Source: Rahnella inusitata_A
GTDB taxonomy: Bacteria > Pseudomonadota > Gammaproteobacteria > Enterobacterales > Enterobacteriaceae
Length of the DNA stretch: 64,000 bases
Assembly (NCBI RefSeq): GCF_965118895.1
Contig: NZ_CBCPJJ010000008.1
Location: 310,001-374,000, forward strand
Reading direction: 5' to 3'
Shown here: piece after piece, positions 8,741 to 18,204 of the stretch
Layout of the letters: the number at the start of each line of letters is the position of its first letter
Numbering within the stretch: the first letter of the stretch is position 1
Made by a program: the position numbers and the translations under genes
The notes under the pieces: model-generated
What the model was told of the DNA's origin: nothing
The model's input: the letters and a program-made list of their open reading frames with translations, nothing else
The model's database searches: none

Positions 8741-8772
8741 AAGAGGGGGATCGGATGATCCCCCTCTTTTTT
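8741..8772 (+). terminator. Terminator after ydgA
   Basis: A perfect 12-bp stem (8741-8752 with 8757-8768), GGAT loop, followed by a run of six T. It separates ydgA from the convergent bcsC. The reverse direction has only TTTGATTT, so it probably serves mainly ydgA. Confidence 0.85.
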
Positions 8773-8788
8773 ATTTAGTTTCCGATGC

Positions 8789-11700
8789 TTATTTAAAGTC
8801 GGCGTAAGGCGTCAGAGGCTGCGGAGGCAAATCGAGATCGCCCTGCCATCCGCCGAGTGAGTATCGGGCATAAAGCAAAAAGTGACTCGGCGTATAATCC
8901 TTCGCCTGCTGAATATCCACACCCGCACCGACCGTCCAGTGCGAGCTCACCCTTCTTTCCAGCAGCGCCTGCACGGTATAGCCGAAACCGGAACCGCTGC
9001 TGCCAGAATCCACCGCGCTTTTATCTGCATCATCCATATTCGTATCCGCCACCAGGCTTTGGATCGGATAACGTTTCTGATCGCGGGTGGATGAACGTGA
9101 CCATGAGACCGAGCCGCCCAGCTGCCATGACCAGTTTTCCGTACGCTGGCGATAATTCACCGGCACCGCAAGTGAGAAGTATTGCTGCGGGCTGTAATAA
9201 CCGCCCTGTCCCAGCGTGTAACCGCTGAGGTCTTTCTGGTAATGCCAGATCATCGAACTCAGGCCAACGGTCGCGCGCCGGTTATCTTCATTGATGACTT
9301 TGTAGTAATAGCCGCCCATCAGCCGTTCGCGGGTGTTATCCGCCACGTTCTCGCCGGTCAGCTGATGTGCGCTGAGATCGGCCCATACGCCGTTGGCTTC
9401 ACCCTGATCGTAACTTAGGCCGAGGCTGGCCCCGGTTGCGCGAACGCCGCCCCAGGTGGTGTTGGTGCCGGGGTCTTTCGCTCCGGCGAAAGAGAGTAAT
9501 GAGCTGGAAATCGGGCGGCGCGATACGGTAGTCGTCCAGCCAATTTGATGCCAGTCACCGCTGTACGCCAGCCCGCCGACCCAATCCACTACCTCGAACC
9601 CGAGCGGCGTGGTACCCAAATCCCCTTTCCATTTTTCGTTTTCCCAGCCCGCCGCCAGGCTCAGGCCGTTGGCGGTCTGGCTACGGTAACGACGGCACGC
9701 TGATTTGATGTCGCCACAGGTGCCGAAGCTTTCATCATAGTTGCCGTTCTGACTGTCAAACGTGCCCGCATCCATCCGCACCCAGTCGGCCCGCAGGAAT
9801 CCGCGCCCCTGATAAACCGGCATATCTGCCTGAAACATCATGGTATTGGCCGTCAGATCGGATTTTCCCGGCGTGCCGCTCGATGTCCAGGAGTCGTTAT
9901 CTGCCGTGAAATTCACATCCTGCTGGCGGTATAAATCATGGGCATCGGCGCGGATCCCGCGCTTTAACCAGTCATCTCCGGCGTGATTACGGGTAAGACG
10001 GGTATAGCCGTCGTTGTCTTGCGGCACACTGTCGGTTATCCCGCTGGCCACCATCGCCTGCCCGTAATCCTGACGCGCGAGATCTGGCTGGCCGAGCTGC
10101 TGTTCGACATTCGCCGCATTGCGGTAAATCAGCGCCTTGTCCTGACCGGCCGGTTGCGATCGGGCAGCGGTTTTGAGCGGCTGCAACAGGGTATAGGCTT
10201 TGGTGGTTTCACCGACGTCCAGCCAGGCGGTAGCGACGCGGCGCTGCTGGTTGAGACTGAGAGTCTCCGTGGAAAGAGTGACCTGCTGCAAACGCTGTTT
10301 CGCCAGCGCCGTATTGCCCGATGCCAGTGCGGTATCAATGCCAGTGAACGTTTTATCGAGCTCGATACGCTGCGCCATTTCGCGCATATTGGCGTCCCAC
10401 CTGGTTTCCGGCAGGGTGTGCAAATGACGTAACGCGGCATCGTCGCGATCTGAACCGGAGAGATACAGCGAATAAGCGTATACCTGTTGCGGATCCGCAG
10501 GCTTCTTCGCAGCCAGCTGCGCAAACGCCGCGTCGGCTTTCGCCGGTTCTCCCGCTGCGCGCAACGCATTGGCGTAATGGTAAGTGCTCCAGACATCGTC
10601 CGGATTGAGTTTCAGCAGCCGTGCATAACGGTTAGCCGCCTGATCCCACTGACGTTCCGCCACATATTTCTCTGCCTGCGCGGTCAGCATATCGCTTTGC
10701 AAACTCTTCTGACGATCGCTGAGTTTAGCCCGCGACGTCTCGGAAAGTGTATTCAGATAATCGAGCGCCTTTTGCGGCGACTGACGCTGATAGATATTCA
10801 CCAGCCCGCGCTCGGCGCTGCTGTTGTTGCATTCGAGCGACAGTGCGCGGCGGTAGGCCTGTTCAGCAAGCGGATCGTTTTTGCGCGCTACGGCGACGTC
10901 ACCGAGGCCAATCTGCGCCCACGGATCGCGGGAATCGATACGCTGCGCCTGTTTATAGGCAGCCTCGGCCTGCTCAGTCTGCCCGGCTTTCAGTGCTTTA
11001 TCGCCCTGATCGATTTTGAGCCAATAACTGTTGGTCTGGATCAGGCTGTTCCATTTACTGGAATTGTAGCCATTTTGTTCTGCGGCTTTGGCACGCTGGA
11101 ACATCGCTAACGCCTGCTGACGGTTGCCCGCGCGGGAATACGCCAGCCCCATCGCACCCAGCACTTCGGCGTCATTCGGTTTTTCCTGCAAGGCTTGTTT
11201 GAGCGGCGCAATCGCCGCCGTCGAACCGCCTTTCTCTACCTGCGCCAGCCCTTTGACGCGCGCCTGATAATGCGGATCCGCCAGCATGGCCTGCTGACGC
11301 TGGAGTTCCTGCTGCGCGGCAATGACCTGCGGGCCGGTATCAAAGGTGGCGATAAACTGCTGCAATGCATCGACGCTGTCATTGCCGACCGGCTGTGCCC
11401 TGATGCGCGACAACCAGAGATCGGCCGCCGGTGAACGCCCTTCATTGGTGGTGGCGATCTGTTTAACCAGACCCACCGCCTGGGCGTTATCACCGGCATC
11501 AAACGCCATCTGCGCCAGTTGCAGGCGCAGCTGAACGTCACCGGGATACTGATTATTCAGTGCCTGAAGCTGCGCCTGCGCACGGGCTTTTTGCCCCGGA
11601 AGACGCGCGACTAGCTGCCAGTATTCCACCGCTAAATCCAGCGTCGGCGGCTGCCCCTGAAACAGCGCGTCGTACTGCGCTTTGGCTTCATCGAGACGTC

Positions 11701-12115
11701 CGGCCGTTGCCAGTAAACGCGTCTGTTGCAGTTTTTGCTGCATTTCCGGTGAGGCAATATGCAGGCTCAGCTGCGCCTGACGGTATTCGGCAGAGCCGGG
11801 CGCGACCTGCTGAATCTTCTCCAGCTGCTGTTTCGCCTGTGCCTGATTCCCCTCGCGCAGGAAAAGACGCAAACGCGCGGAAAGTACCTGCGGATTTTGC
11901 GGATCCATCAGTTCGAGTCGAAAAAGCGACTGACGCACCAGATCTTCCTGATGGCTGGCCTCGCCGACCCGCACCTGTTCCAGCAACCATTGCTCCGGCG
12001 ACACGACCGGCGCAGCGTTAGCCGGAGTGTATAAAAATGGATTGTACAAAAGCGCCAGCCCCAGCGTCAGGGCCAGTCGGTTAAAGGTGAGCGGCGTATT
12101 ACGACAAGTTTTCAC
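8789..12115 (-). CDS. bcsC: Cellulose synthase outer-membrane subunit BcsC
   Basis: A 1108-residue protein (E. coli about 1157) that takes the growing glucan from BcsB across the periplasm and outer membrane. Signal peptide at 1-35 (ending 'YTPANAA'), then about 700 residues of tetratricopeptide repeats ('DAEVLGAMGLAYSRAGNRQQALAMF', 'DPWAQIGLGDVAVARKNDPLAEQAYRRAL' are clear units), then the C-terminal BcsC porin domain with alternating barrel strands ending in an aromatic-rich region. The ATG is 4 bp after the bcsB stop, so the two are translationally coupled. In E. coli the cellulase gene bcsZ lies between bcsB and bcsC; it is absent here. Confidence 0.95.
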   Translation of the reverse strand: MKTCRNTPLTFNRLALTLGLALLYNPFLYTPANAAPVVSPEQWLLEQVRVGEASHQEDLVRQSLFRLELMDPQNPQVLSARLRLFLREGNQAQAKQQLEKIQQVAPGSAEYRQAQLSLHIASPEMQQKLQQTRLLATAGRLDEAKAQYDALFQGQPPTLDLAVEYWQLVARLPGQKARAQAQLQALNNQYPGDVQLRLQLAQMAFDAGDNAQAVGLVKQIATTNEGRSPAADLWLSRIRAQPVGNDSVDALQQFIATFDTGPQVIAAQQELQRQQAMLADPHYQARVKGLAQVEKGGSTAAIAPLKQALQEKPNDAEVLGAMGLAYSRAGNRQQALAMFQRAKAAEQNGYNSSKWNSLIQTNSYWLKIDQGDKALKAGQTEQAEAAYKQAQRIDSRDPWAQIGLGDVAVARKNDPLAEQAYRRALSLECNNSSAERGLVNIYQRQSPQKALDYLNTLSETSRAKLSDRQKSLQSDMLTAQAEKYVAERQWDQAANRYARLLKLNPDDVWSTYHYANALRAAGEPAKADAAFAQLAAKKPADPQQVYAYSLYLSGSDRDDAALRHLHTLPETRWDANMREMAQRIELDKTFTGIDTALASGNTALAKQRLQQVTLSTETLSLNQQRRVATAWLDVGETTKAYTLLQPLKTAARSQPAGQDKALIYRNAANVEQQLGQPDLARQDYGQAMVASGITDSVPQDNDGYTRLTRNHAGDDWLKRGIRADAHDLYRQQDVNFTADNDSWTSSGTPGKSDLTANTMMFQADMPVYQGRGFLRADWVRMDAGTFDSQNGNYDESFGTCGDIKSACRRYRSQTANGLSLAAGWENEKWKGDLGTTPLGFEVVDWVGGLAYSGDWHQIGWTTTVSRRPISSSLLSFAGAKDPGTNTTWGGVRATGASLGLSYDQGEANGVWADLSAHQLTGENVADNTRERLMGGYYYKVINEDNRRATVGLSSMIWHYQKDLSGYTLGQGGYYSPQQYFSLAVPVNYRQRTENWSWQLGGSVSWSRSSTRDQKRYPIQSLVADTNMDDADKSAVDSGSSGSGFGYTVQALLERRVSSHWTVGAGVDIQQAKDYTPSHFLLYARYSLGGWQGDLDLPPQPLTPYADFK

Positions 12116-12119
12116 ACGC

Positions 12120-14456
12120 TTATTCCTGATCGTCTTCGTGCAGGCGACGACGGCTTAACGTGCGCAGGCCGGTCCACAGCAGAATAGCCGCCAGAATCAC
12201 CACGATCACGGCCATAAAGGCCAGTAAAACCGGATGGGTGGCCAGCGCATTCCAGACGCGCTCCCACCACGGCAGATGCCCGACGTAATAGGTATCGCCG
12301 ACGCGCAGGCTGTTGGTGCCGGAATCACGCACTACCGCCACGGAGCCATAAATCAGCGCGCGCTGTTTGGCATCCTGCAATGACGTGTTCAGCATGTCGA
12401 AGCCCTGCTGACCGTTGGCCATCAGGGCCACCACGCTGCGCTGATCGAAATACGGTGACTGTAAACCGACTACCGCGGCAATAGGCCCCTGCGCGGTAAT
12501 TTGCGCGCTGGCATCGACGCGGGCGTCGCTGGCCGGCGCGGTGTTATCCGGCAACGGCGTTTGGCGAATAGGTGTGTTGATAGCATCCCGTGCGGCGTTA
12601 ATCAGCAGGTTGGCTTTCTTGTCATCCCGCATGCTGTCATCACGTAAATCGGCAGGCAGTGCGCCGATCACCAGCAAATCAGCATCTGTCGTTTTGGCTT
12701 TCGCTGCATCTTCCGTGAGGCCGACACCCAGTGCCGGATAACCGGTCAGCGCGCCAATATTCCCCATTGCATTTAGCAGCGTGGTCAGTTGCACCGGCTG
12801 CGGCTGCGGCTGAACTAATACCAGCGTCTGGGACAAATCTGCCATCCGGCTGAACGGGAAACCGGCGTTGGCAAATGCGCGCAGATCCGGCATCGCCATA
12901 AAGTGACGGTAACCGGAGAAATCAATGGTCGAGCTGTCGTCGATCACTACGTGATTTGGCACTGTCGTATAGGTTTCGCAGCGCCCTTCTGTGCCGCTCG
13001 CCAGCAGCGAGGTGTAATCAAAATCAAAGCGCATCTGGTTGACCGTACCGAGTTTCAGCGCCGGAATATTCAGGTCTTTACTGCCATCAAGCAGCCCCTG
13101 CAACAGCGACAGATGCAACAATTGTGAATCTTCATCGTGACCGGTTTTAAGCGTCAGATCCTGCATAAACTGGTTATTCAGGCTGATGCTCAACCGCGAA
13201 GTATTTTTCAGCTGCGGCGAGGTGTAGCGGTACTTGAGCCGCATATCAATGCCTGAACTGCTGATGAGGAACAGATCCGGCGGCAGATTAATATTCAGAG
13301 TGATCGGGTTCGGCTGAATACCGTCCGACTGTAGCTGCTCGGCGTACTGTTTCAGTTCTCCGAAATTCATCGGGCGGTCGGTACGCACCCAGTTTGGCGC
13401 ATCGTAAGGCTGACGCGCGTGAATCTGATCGACTTTATCCACGCCCACGGTCTGCCCGCGGAACAGGATATTACCCTGCGCAATCCCTTTCACAGCGGTC
13501 AGCAAATCCTGATCATTGCGACCGAGGATCAGCAGCATTTTGACGTACGGATTATCCGGATGACTCATCATCTCCACTACCGGTCCTTTCACCGGCGGCA
13601 GATCTTTGAGGAAATCAGGACGCTTATCGTTGGTGGCGAAAATAACCCCGTGGCTGTCCGGCAACTGGTTATACAGCGTCGGGAACGACTGACCACGCCA
13701 CTGCGCCTTGGTACCGAACCACGAGGCCAGAATAGCCGCCGCCTGTTGTTGTGTGGCATCCGGCGACGCCGCAAAGACCATCGGCAGATCCAACGGACGG
13801 CTGTCGCGCGCATCGAAGAACGGCACCGGGAAATGTGCCAGGTCGTTACTCAGCGGTAACTTCTGGTATTGCAGGCTGAGCGAACTGCCCTTGCCAAGCT
13901 CCAGCCACAGCGTGCTGTTGGCCGGGTTCTCACAGATGTTCTGATAATGGCCGATGAACTCCAGACGGATGCGGTTGAAGTCGGTGACGTAGCGCGGATC
14001 AATCGCCATTTGCAGGTGGTTTTTCTTACCAAGCTGTTCTTTATCGATGACTTCCACGCCCATCAGCTGATCGTTGAGATACACCTTGAGGTGCGACTGT
14101 ACCGGAATAAGCGACGGCGACGGCGTGAATTCCAGATTCAGCGTCGCCTGCGTCACCACTTCATCGCTGCGCACGCCGAATTCAATCTGTCCGTTGGGCT
14201 GAATGCCGCGCAAAGTAATCGCGCCCGGCGTCGGCGCCACATCGGCGAACGGCAACGTCAGGCTGCGCACCGGCGCGCCGGGGATAATCATCGGATTAAC
14301 CGCAGGCGCCACCATCGGCAACGCCACCTGAGGTGTGCTGATGTCCGCCTGAGGTAAAATGACCGGAGCAGGCTCGCTGAATGCGGGTGCCACAGATCCC
14401 AAAGCCAGCGTCATCAGCGCAGAGGCCACAAAAGTCGTCAAAGGAAGTCTTTTCAT
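12120..14456 (-). CDS. bcsB: Cyclic-di-GMP-linked cellulose synthase subunit BcsB
   Basis: A 778-residue periplasmic subunit (E. coli 779) anchored by one C-terminal helix (about 745-765, 'LLAFMAVIVVILAAILLWTG'). It has a cleavable signal peptide (about 1-27) and the paired carbohydrate-binding and flavodoxin-like modules of the BcsB family. It holds the glucan outside the inner membrane and its anchor completes the BcsA channel. The start ATG overlaps the end of bcsA by one base (TAATG), showing coupling within bcsRQABC. Confidence 0.95.
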   Translation of the reverse strand: MKRLPLTTFVASALMTLALGSVAPAFSEPAPVILPQADISTPQVALPMVAPAVNPMIIPGAPVRSLTLPFADVAPTPGAITLRGIQPNGQIEFGVRSDEVVTQATLNLEFTPSPSLIPVQSHLKVYLNDQLMGVEVIDKEQLGKKNHLQMAIDPRYVTDFNRIRLEFIGHYQNICENPANSTLWLELGKGSSLSLQYQKLPLSNDLAHFPVPFFDARDSRPLDLPMVFAASPDATQQQAAAILASWFGTKAQWRGQSFPTLYNQLPDSHGVIFATNDKRPDFLKDLPPVKGPVVEMMSHPDNPYVKMLLILGRNDQDLLTAVKGIAQGNILFRGQTVGVDKVDQIHARQPYDAPNWVRTDRPMNFGELKQYAEQLQSDGIQPNPITLNINLPPDLFLISSSGIDMRLKYRYTSPQLKNTSRLSISLNNQFMQDLTLKTGHDEDSQLLHLSLLQGLLDGSKDLNIPALKLGTVNQMRFDFDYTSLLASGTEGRCETYTTVPNHVVIDDSSTIDFSGYRHFMAMPDLRAFANAGFPFSRMADLSQTLVLVQPQPQPVQLTTLLNAMGNIGALTGYPALGVGLTEDAAKAKTTDADLLVIGALPADLRDDSMRDDKKANLLINAARDAINTPIRQTPLPDNTAPASDARVDASAQITAQGPIAAVVGLQSPYFDQRSVVALMANGQQGFDMLNTSLQDAKQRALIYGSVAVVRDSGTNSLRVGDTYYVGHLPWWERVWNALATHPVLLAFMAVIVVILAAILLWTGLRTLSRRRLHEDDQE

Positions 14457-17068
14457 TATTTTGTCATCATCAGGGTTGATTCATCAGGCTGAACGGACAG
14501 CGGCGGATTACGTGGGGCAAAAGACAATAGCCAGCTGCCAACCGACTGGGTTTTCGCGGCCAGCGGACGGTAGCGTTGAGGGGCGATATCCAGCATCCGC
14601 AAATAACCGCGAATACCCAGCCCCAGCACTTCCCGCAGACTTTCCATTGGCTTGTCTTCCGGGAAACTGTCCTCACGCAATACCCAGCTGTCTGCCCGGG
14701 CAAACGTACATTGAATGAAATCGATGTGTTGTTGTGTGGTTAACGGCTGCAACTGCATACCGATGCTTTTACCGAACACCCGGCTGACCTGCACCGGGAA
14801 AGCATATTCTTGCAAACCGCGATGCAGAATTAAAGTGACATTGTCACCAGCATTAAAATAGCTGGCGCTGTCGGTTTCCAGCCCGACGCCGTTGTCGGAG
14901 TAGTCCTGTACGGTACAGACATAAAGGTGGCCATCAGGTCGCAGCAAGGAGGCGGGCATTTTGGCTTCGACGCGATGCGCCTGACGCACCTGCTTGGATT
15001 CAAACGCCACGGCAATGGCGCCTCCCAGAATAATCATGTTGTAAATCACCCAGCCCATGCTCACCAGCACGGTCAGCATTTCATCTGCCTGGCCGTAAAT
15101 CATGCGATAAATACCGAAGAACAGCCCGGCCAGATTGAGAAGCATCAGCACCTGATAAGGTCGGCTGATTTTCCAGTCCACGTAGGCATGCTTATTCAGC
15201 CCTCCTTTGGCGGTGACGTTAAACGTCCCGGCATGGGGATTAAACAGCGCCACGGTGGTCGGCCGGGCGATATACCAGGCCAGCACGGTTTCATAGATCT
15301 CATTCCAGAAGGAGTGGCGGTATTTCCCCTGCACGCGGGAGTTAGTCAGGCTGGCGTGGATCATATGCGGCAGCACGTAAAGCGCGATAGCAAAGGCCGG
15401 CGCGTAAATCACATAGGCATGCATCAGCAGAAACGCCAGCGGCGCAGTGAGGAAAATAAGGCGGGGAATACCGGCCAGAAAGTGCATCATGGCGTTGGCA
15501 TAACACAGTCGCTGCGCCAGTTTCAGCCCCTTGCCGAACAACGGATTATCCAGACGGAAGATCTGCACCATACCGCGCGCCCAGCGGATCCGCTGACTGA
15601 CGTGCGCCGCCAGGCTTTCCGTCGCCAGCCCGGCCGCCTGCGGAATACGGATATACGCCGAACTGTAGCCGTGGCGATGCATCCGCAGCGAGGTGTGCGC
15701 ATCCTCGGTCACCGTTTCGACCGCAATGCCGCCGATTTCATTGAGCACATCGCGCCGCAGCACCGCACAGGAGCCGCAAAAGAAGCTGGCATCCCAAAGA
15801 TCGTTGCCGTCCTGCACCAGCCCGTAAAACAGCTCACCTTCGTTTGGCGTGCGACGCATGCGCCCGAGGTTACGTTCAAAGGGATCCGGCGAGAAGAAGT
15901 GATGTGGCGTCTGCAACATGCTGAGTTTTTTGTCTTTGAAGAACCAGCCGACCGTCAGTTGCAGGAAAGAACGGGTCGGCACGTGGTCGCAGTCAAAAAT
16001 CGCCACCAGCTCACCCTTCGCCTGTTTCAGGGCATGATTGATATTTCCCGCTTTAGCATGCTCGTGGGTTTCGCGGGCGATGTATTTAATCCCAATCTCA
16101 TGAGCAAAATCGGCAAATTCCTGACGATTGCCGTCATCAAGCAGGTAGATTGTCAGCTTGTCGCGTGGCCAGTCCAGCCCCAGTGCGGCATACAGCGTCG
16201 GTTTGACTACGCTGAGGTCTTCGTTATAAGTGGGGATCATCAGATCAACGGTTGGCCACGTCGAGACATCGACAGGCATCGGCACGGGCTTACGGTTCAG
16301 CGGCCAGATGGTCTGGATGTAGCCCAGCACCAGCACCGTCCATGAATAGGTTTCGGCGAACAGCAGCAGCAAGCCGCAGGTCAGGCTCAGAGGATCGTCC
16401 CAGTTGAGGGTCGAGGTATAACGCCACCAAAGATAGCGGCAGGAAATGGTCAGCGACAAAACGATCATCATCAGCGCCGGAAAACGTCCGGGAATGCGGC
16501 GGATCAGCATCGCGATGCTCCACAGCAGCACCACAAAAACAAACTGCGCCGTGTAACCGAACGGCTGCGAAATACAAAACATCGCCAGAACCAGCGCCAC
16601 AATACCGGCCAGCAGCATCAGTACTCGTTTCGCCGCACGATTGAGCGTACTCACACGGCGGATGACGCGCGCCTCCAGCGGATTCTGCTCCACCTGAACC
16701 GGCAGCGTTTCCAGCCAGCCATAGATTTTGTCACGCAGCTGTTGCGGCCAGCGCACGTAGGTAAAACGTTCACGCACACCGTTAGAGGGAAGAATGACCA
16801 GCAGCCACAGGCTTTGCAGCACATAGCGCAACGGGTCAGCGAACTTCGGGTGTTCGGCAGAAATCTGCGGATACCAGCGCGTACGTTGTGCAATGACGCG
16901 CTGCCATGAAGGCGATTCAAAGCGTAAGAATAGCCAGCCCGCGGCAACGCAAAACACCATGACGGCGGCAGCGCTGCGTGATGCGTGATGGCTCCGGTAC
17001 TGACGATAACGCGCCTGCAATGCTGACATCACCGGTGGCAACAGCAACAGGTTCAGCAGGCGGCTCAT
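14456..17068 (-). CDS. bcsA: Cellulose synthase catalytic subunit BcsA
   Basis: An 870-residue processive family 2 glycosyltransferase (E. coli 872) that polymerises UDP-glucose into beta-1,4-glucan and exports it. Seen: N-terminal membrane helices; the UDP-binding 'YLLDDGNRQEF', the DxD motif in 'FDCDHVPTRSF', the 'TEDAHTSLR' catalytic-base motif and 'QRIRWARGM' (QxxRW); further helices; and a C-terminal PilZ domain with 'RQAHR' and 'DYSDNGVG' that binds cyclic-di-GMP. The start at 17068 matches E. coli BcsA; an in-frame ATG at 17116 lies inside bcsQ. The bcsQ stop overlaps this ATG (ATGA), so translation of bcsA depends on ribosomes finishing bcsQ. Confidence 0.97.
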   Translation of the reverse strand: MSRLLNLLLLPPVMSALQARYRQYRSHHASRSAAAVMVFCVAAGWLFLRFESPSWQRVIAQRTRWYPQISAEHPKFADPLRYVLQSLWLLVILPSNGVRERFTYVRWPQQLRDKIYGWLETLPVQVEQNPLEARVIRRVSTLNRAAKRVLMLLAGIVALVLAMFCISQPFGYTAQFVFVVLLWSIAMLIRRIPGRFPALMMIVLSLTISCRYLWWRYTSTLNWDDPLSLTCGLLLLFAETYSWTVLVLGYIQTIWPLNRKPVPMPVDVSTWPTVDLMIPTYNEDLSVVKPTLYAALGLDWPRDKLTIYLLDDGNRQEFADFAHEIGIKYIARETHEHAKAGNINHALKQAKGELVAIFDCDHVPTRSFLQLTVGWFFKDKKLSMLQTPHHFFSPDPFERNLGRMRRTPNEGELFYGLVQDGNDLWDASFFCGSCAVLRRDVLNEIGGIAVETVTEDAHTSLRMHRHGYSSAYIRIPQAAGLATESLAAHVSQRIRWARGMVQIFRLDNPLFGKGLKLAQRLCYANAMMHFLAGIPRLIFLTAPLAFLLMHAYVIYAPAFAIALYVLPHMIHASLTNSRVQGKYRHSFWNEIYETVLAWYIARPTTVALFNPHAGTFNVTAKGGLNKHAYVDWKISRPYQVLMLLNLAGLFFGIYRMIYGQADEMLTVLVSMGWVIYNMIILGGAIAVAFESKQVRQAHRVEAKMPASLLRPDGHLYVCTVQDYSDNGVGLETDSASYFNAGDNVTLILHRGLQEYAFPVQVSRVFGKSIGMQLQPLTTQQHIDFIQCTFARADSWVLREDSFPEDKPMESLREVLGLGIRGYLRMLDIAPQRYRPLAAKTQSVGSWLLSFAPRNPPLSVQPDESTLMMTK

Positions 17069-17790
17069 ACTCTGGCACTCCGCGGATCGTTTTTGCTGCG
17101 CAAATGCAGTAAGCACCAGCTCGCCAGCGTATTTAATTCGCGGCTGATTTTGCTGTTAGCATTCCACTCGCCCACCGGCTGCTTGGCCGCGAGCGACTCC
17201 GCCATGGCTTCATCACGATGCAAAATCGTCGGGACGAGCGGCGCCAGCGTCTCCTGCCACAACAGCAAAATATCCTGTTGCAACTGGCTGGAAGTGATGA
17301 ACTGATTGACCAGATAGCGCCCATTTTGCGGCAACGGATGCTGATGCAAACGGACGTGAGACTGTGTGTCGGCATGGAGCAAAATCAACGTGCTGTCAGC
17401 CACCTACTGTGCGGGGAGCGGATCCGCAGACGGCGAGTCGATGAGGATCCAGTCATACACACCGGTATTTTTAAGCTGCGTGATGGCCGCTGGCCAGTCG
17501 AAGTCGTCAACCTGAACGCCTGAAGGCGAAACGTCACCGTGGGGCAAAAAATCCAGATGGGAGTGATAACGCATCGCTGCCTTGTGCCATGCATCCCCGG
17601 CACGGTGGGCAGATCGCCATCCGCGTGCCTGCTCAAACGGCATACCAAAATGCAGACGCAACATGTTTTCCGGTGAAAAGTCGATCACCAGAACCTTTTC
17701 ATTCAACTGTGCCAGAGCCCAGGCCAGCGCGGCAGTGACCGACGTGGTGCCGGTCCCTCCACGAAAACCCTGTAACGCGATAACAGCCAT
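17065..17790 (-). pseudogene. bcsQ: bcsQ, interrupted by an in-frame amber codon
   Basis: Reads as one frame of about 241 codons with a single TAG at codon 129 (17404-17406). The part before it (17407-17790) has the BcsQ P-loop variant 'GFRGGTGTTSVTAALAW' and 'DWILIDSPSADPL'; the part after continues the family directly, with 'LHADTQSHVRLHQHPLP', 'ILHRDEAMAESLAAKQPVGEW' and 'LASWCLLHL'. BcsQ is a MinD/ParA-like ATPase that pairs with BcsR and places and assembles the cellulose secretion complex. The codon after the stop is GTG, but no ribosome site precedes it. E. coli K-12 also carries a premature stop in bcsQ, at a different place. A sequencing error, true loss, or suppression remain possible. 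Confidence 0.88.
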
Positions 17791-17792
17791 AC

Positions 17793-18002
17793 TTATTTTT
17801 TCTCCGCGTCAGGGGACGACAGTTCATCAAGTCTTGCCAGTTCGGCCAGTAATGGCCAGCGTGACATCAGCTGCGGAATTTTTTCTTTACGGGCGATATC
17901 GACATAATTTAATTCGGAGACAGAAAAAAGGTGACTCAGTGCAAAGAAATCATCGTCTTTACCCGGTTCGGATTCGTCTGAGTCTATAATATTGGCGTTC
18001 AC
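17793..18002 (-). CDS. bcsR: BcsR, cellulose secretion regulator
   Basis: A 69-residue protein (E. coli BcsR 62) ending in the family core 'FSVSELNYVDIARKEKIPQLMSRWPLLAELARL'. BcsR forms a complex with BcsQ that is needed for assembly of the cellulose synthase and contributes to c-di-GMP sensing. I chose the GTG at 18002 because a strong GGGAGGGG lies 5-13 bases upstream; an ATG at 18020 lacks one. First gene of the leftward bcsRQABC operon, 2 bp before bcsQ and divergent from bcsE. Confidence 0.88.
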   Translation of the reverse strand: MNANIIDSDESEPGKDDDFFALSHLFSVSELNYVDIARKEKIPQLMSRWPLLAELARLDELSSPDAEKK

Positions 18003-18204
18003 TCTTTCCCCTCCCTGCATTCACTCAAAAACTGACGCTCTGCTCCCGCCAAATTTCAGCGGGGCTTTAGGATTTTTAGTATCAAACATTATTGTGAAGA
18101 TTTATGATTATTTAATGTAGCAATGATAGAATTTATTATACTCACATTTATCAAAGTGTCCCAAGCGGGTTTCCGTCGAAAATGAATATAAGCAGATTAA
18201 CTCT
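18003..18204. promoter_or_regulatory. Divergent bcsR/bcsE promoter region
   Basis: A 202-bp AT-rich gap between the two bcs operons, which read away from each other. Promoters for both must lie here; TATAAT-like strings such as 'TTATTATACT' around 18132-18141 are present, but I cannot assign start sites. Confidence 0.55.

Noticed and set aside
14927..16345. 472-codon open frame antisense to bcsA
   Set aside because: Shadow of a GC-rich gene on the other strand, no family resemblance and no ribosome site; bcsA is clearly conserved.
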